From NCBI GenBank assembly GCA_902470345.1, contig CABRGB010000065.1:1-8548 (forward strand): 8,548 nucleotides of DNA, written 5' to 3'. The position numbers and the translations under genes were made by a program. The stretch comes from an uncultured Collinsella sp. (lineage in GTDB: Bacteria; Actinomycetota; Coriobacteriia; Coriobacteriales; Coriobacteriaceae). Below are positions 6,895-8,548 of the stretch, piece after piece (within the stretch, counting starts at the first letter, position 1; every line of letters starts with the position of its first letter). Below the pieces are notes generated by a model. That model searched no databases and was not told where the DNA came from. It was given only the letters and a program-made list of their open reading frames with translations.

Positions 6895-6967
6895 ATAAGT
6901 TGCGGTGGAATACGGACTGTTTTGACCCTTTAAGCAGCAATTCAGTCCCTATTTCACCGCAACTCAT
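6895..6967. repeat. Long near-perfect inverted repeat (25-base arms)
   Basis: Arms 6895-6919 and 6943-6967 pair at 23 of 25 positions, counting one G-T wobble, with mismatches at 6897/6965 and 6913/6949. The core is AGTTGCGGTG against CACCGCAACT, and GGACTG against CAGTCC. A further TTG/CAA step follows inside after two mismatches. The loop is about 23 bases. No T-tract follows on either strand, so it is not an ordinary terminator. It directly abuts the hairpin at 6968-7000. It may be a structured RNA element or a dispersed palindromic repeat. Confidence 0.8.
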
Positions 6968-7000
6968 TTGGTGCAAAGTGACCTGCCTCCCTTGCACCAA
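6968..7000. repeat. Hairpin touching the exporter stop codon
   Basis: TTGGTGCAA (6968-6976) and TTGCACCAA (6992-7000) are perfect 9-bp inverted arms around a 15-base loop. The right arm ends one base before the stop codon of the exporter gene (7001-7003). There is no T-tract. The inner arm can also pair with GCACCAA at 6874-6880 on the other side of the long hairpin, so two exclusive foldings are possible. Confidence 0.7.
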
Positions 7001-8533
7001 TTAGCTGGTGTGGCGCCAGCGAGGGTCGGTGAGCGTACGCGCCACACCCAGACCAACGGGCAAAAACGCCACGATGAGCACTGCACGCACAAACCAGCCG
7101 AGCATATTGACCGTATCGAAGGTGCACATGTAATACATCGAGCGATACAGATACAAGCCAGGCACCATAATGACAATTGATGGCACCGTGAGGGCGATAC
7201 GCGGGTAGGTGAGCTTGATTTCGGCTAAGCTCGCGAGCAGCCCCGATACCAGTGCGCCGATAAACGCTGCTGCCTCGGGAGGCATACCTGCGCTCAGGCC
7301 CAGGAAAGGAAGTATCGTCGGCGCATCGACGAGCGTAAGGCGCAAGGTATTAGACACGGCGCCGATGAGCCCTGCCGCCGCTGCCATCTTTACCGGACTG
7401 TTGAACATAACCGAGAAGCCAAATACGCCGATAAAGCTCATCAGAATGCGCAAGAGCGTAAGAGCCAACGGTGAGAGGCCGAGCGGGGCGAAGTCATCCG
7501 GCGCCAGTCCCACACATTCGGCAACCATCCAACCTACGAGGGTCGCCATCACAATAATTGACACAGCATACGAAAGACGCTCGATGCCGCTTCGCATGTC
7601 GAGCTTAGCGATGTCGAGGCCTGCCGTAATGAGGGGAAAGCCGGGAATCACAAAGAGCATGGCGCCGATATAGCCTTCTTGGTGCGACATTGCCCCTGGA
7701 ATGACCTGGCTAAGGCCGAGCAATGCCAGCAGATACGAAACGCAAGCGAGCGCAACGCCAGTCGTCAGCGCGCTAAACTGGCCAAGACCCTGCTTGAGAA
7801 TATGGGAGCGAGCAAAATTGCCGACACCAGCGCCTACGAACGCGCAGGCCATCTCGATAGGGCCGCCGCCGAGCAAAAAGACGAAGGCGCCACAAGCACA
7901 GGCCGCCGCAAGGCCCTGTTGCCAGGGAGCGTAATCGGGCTTTGAGCTCTCAACGGTCTTGAGCATCTCGTGGTATTCGTGCACGGTAAACCGGCGCCCG
8001 TAAATCTCGATTTCCTTTAAGAAGCTCTCCATCATCCAGATGCGATGGGTATTGACTCCCGTTGTGGGCAGGCTGACAACCTCGTTAAAGCAGTGGCCAT
8101 CTTCGATGCAGGTGCACTCAAACGACAGGAGACTCAGGTCGACGTGAATCGTGACGCCGAGCACGGCGGCAACACGATTCATGGTATCGCGCACGCGCCA
8201 GGCACCTGTTCCACTTGCCAGCATAAGCATGCCGGTGCGGCAGATGATGGATGACTTATCGGTGAGCGGCGCATCGACAGCAAGCTCATCGCCTGAAGTC
8301 ACGATCTGACGCCAGTCAGTTTTCATATGGAGCGCGCCGGCACGAACGCCGTGGTGTAGGGGGGCTCTCGAAAGCAGCGACTCAAGGCGCGAAGACCGTG
8401 GGGGCTCTGCTGATTCGACCTCGTCCTCGTCGGGCTCTTCACCAACAAGGTCGAAGGCATCGAGCGACGCCGGCTCGCGACGATCGATCAGCTCCTCGTC
8501 CTCATCATCAAAGTAGTTGAACTGATCGAGCAT
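7001..8533 (-). CDS. ThrE-type threonine/serine exporter (N- and C-terminal domains fused)
   Basis: This 510-residue membrane protein fits the threonine/serine exporter family, which uses the proton gradient to expel threonine and serine. Residues 70-200 form the soluble ThrE domain, with the family stretch IICRTGMLMLASGTGAWRVRD (about 96-116) and a cysteine-containing segment FECTCIEDGHC (138-148). About ten hydrophobic segments follow from 206 to 500. They include FVIPGFPLITAGLDI (294-308) in the first half and VPSIVIMVPGLYLYR (450-464) in the second, as expected for ThrE (PF06738) fused to a ThrE_2-like (PF12821) half. Residues 1-45 are a very acidic extension rich in D and E. Overall length is close to the 489 residues of Corynebacterium glutamicum ThrE. 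The start at 8533 is uncertain: GAGG lies only two bases upstream and the frame stays open to the window edge (8548), so the true start may lie outside. Confidence 0.88.
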   Translation of the reverse strand: MLDQFNYFDDEDEELIDRREPASLDAFDLVGEEPDEDEVESAEPPRSSRLESLLSRAPLHHGVRAGALHMKTDWRQIVTSGDELAVDAPLTDKSSIICRTGMLMLASGTGAWRVRDTMNRVAAVLGVTIHVDLSLLSFECTCIEDGHCFNEVVSLPTTGVNTHRIWMMESFLKEIEIYGRRFTVHEYHEMLKTVESSKPDYAPWQQGLAAACACGAFVFLLGGGPIEMACAFVGAGVGNFARSHILKQGLGQFSALTTGVALACVSYLLALLGLSQVIPGAMSHQEGYIGAMLFVIPGFPLITAGLDIAKLDMRSGIERLSYAVSIIVMATLVGWMVAECVGLAPDDFAPLGLSPLALTLLRILMSFIGVFGFSVMFNSPVKMAAAAGLIGAVSNTLRLTLVDAPTILPFLGLSAGMPPEAAAFIGALVSGLLASLAEIKLTYPRIALTVPSIVIMVPGLYLYRSMYYMCTFDTVNMLGWFVRAVLIVAFLPVGLGVARTLTDPRWRHTS

Positions 8534-8548
8534 GTCCTCTTCGATTGC

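Larger units (their letters stand above)
6690..7000. other. Intergenic region with three stacked hairpins and no credible gene
   Basis: This 311-base gap lies between the exporter stop and the DUF2798-like start. From the exporter side it holds a short hairpin (6968-7000), a long hairpin (6895-6967), about 110 bases without obvious pairing apart from CGCTT-CGT-AAGCG near 6840, and a terminator hairpin (6733-6783). The last 43 bases (6690-6732) carry the ribosome-binding site AAGGA but no recognisable -10/-35 pair. A 60-codon frame at 6818-7000 on the minus strand starts with TTG and has no ribosome-binding site, so I do not call it. The AT content is higher than in the flanking genes. Confidence 0.7.

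Noticed and set aside
6818..7000. A 60-codon minus-strand frame through the hairpin cluster
   Set aside because: It starts with TTG, has no ribosome-binding site, and its bases are explained by inverted repeats. I treat it as non-coding or a repeat element.

Overview
The window looks like chromosomal DNA of a high-GC anaerobic actinobacterium, most likely of the class Coriobacteriia (Collinsella or a close relative). This rests on base composition, the ClpC and ThrE types, and the very large HgdC-type activase fusion. It is inferred from protein character, not from a database match. All five genes lie on the minus strand, so transcription runs from the right end to the left: thrE-like exporter, DUF2798-like membrane protein, giant activase, TetR regulator, clpC.

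From the right: 7001-8533 encodes a fused threonine/serine exporter (ThrE type). A 311-base gap (6690-7000) holds three hairpins: one touching the exporter stop codon, a long near-perfect one, and a 16-bp perfect terminator-like hairpin with a T-tract. That terminator sits just 44 bases before the next gene, a 182-residue membrane protein built from two DUF2798-like halves (6141-6689). Its transcript continues through a roughly 165-base tail with an inverted repeat and ends at a strong intrinsic terminator (5941-5974).

Next is a compact regulatory unit. A perfect 21-bp palindrome (5909-5929) lies just upstream of an extended -10 promoter (5892-5900). It precedes a 1479-residue protein with two HgdC/BadF-type ATPase domains, a cysteine cluster, a DUF2229 region and a COG3581-like C-terminal region (1420-5859). 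The last codons of this gene overlap the start of a TetR-family regulator (747-1436). The likely reading is an autoregulated operon in which the TetR protein represses its own promoter and the activase fusion, probably in response to an organic ligand. The activase fusion is expected to be a cytoplasmic iron-sulfur enzyme using ATP for low-potential electron transfer. Its substrate is unknown.

At the left end is the first third of clpC (554 to 1, running out of the window): the N-domain and a Gly/Ala-rich linker. The gap before it holds a partial duplicate of the tetR 3' end and two hairpins. I saw no tRNA, rRNA, CRISPR array, insertion sequence or plus-strand gene.
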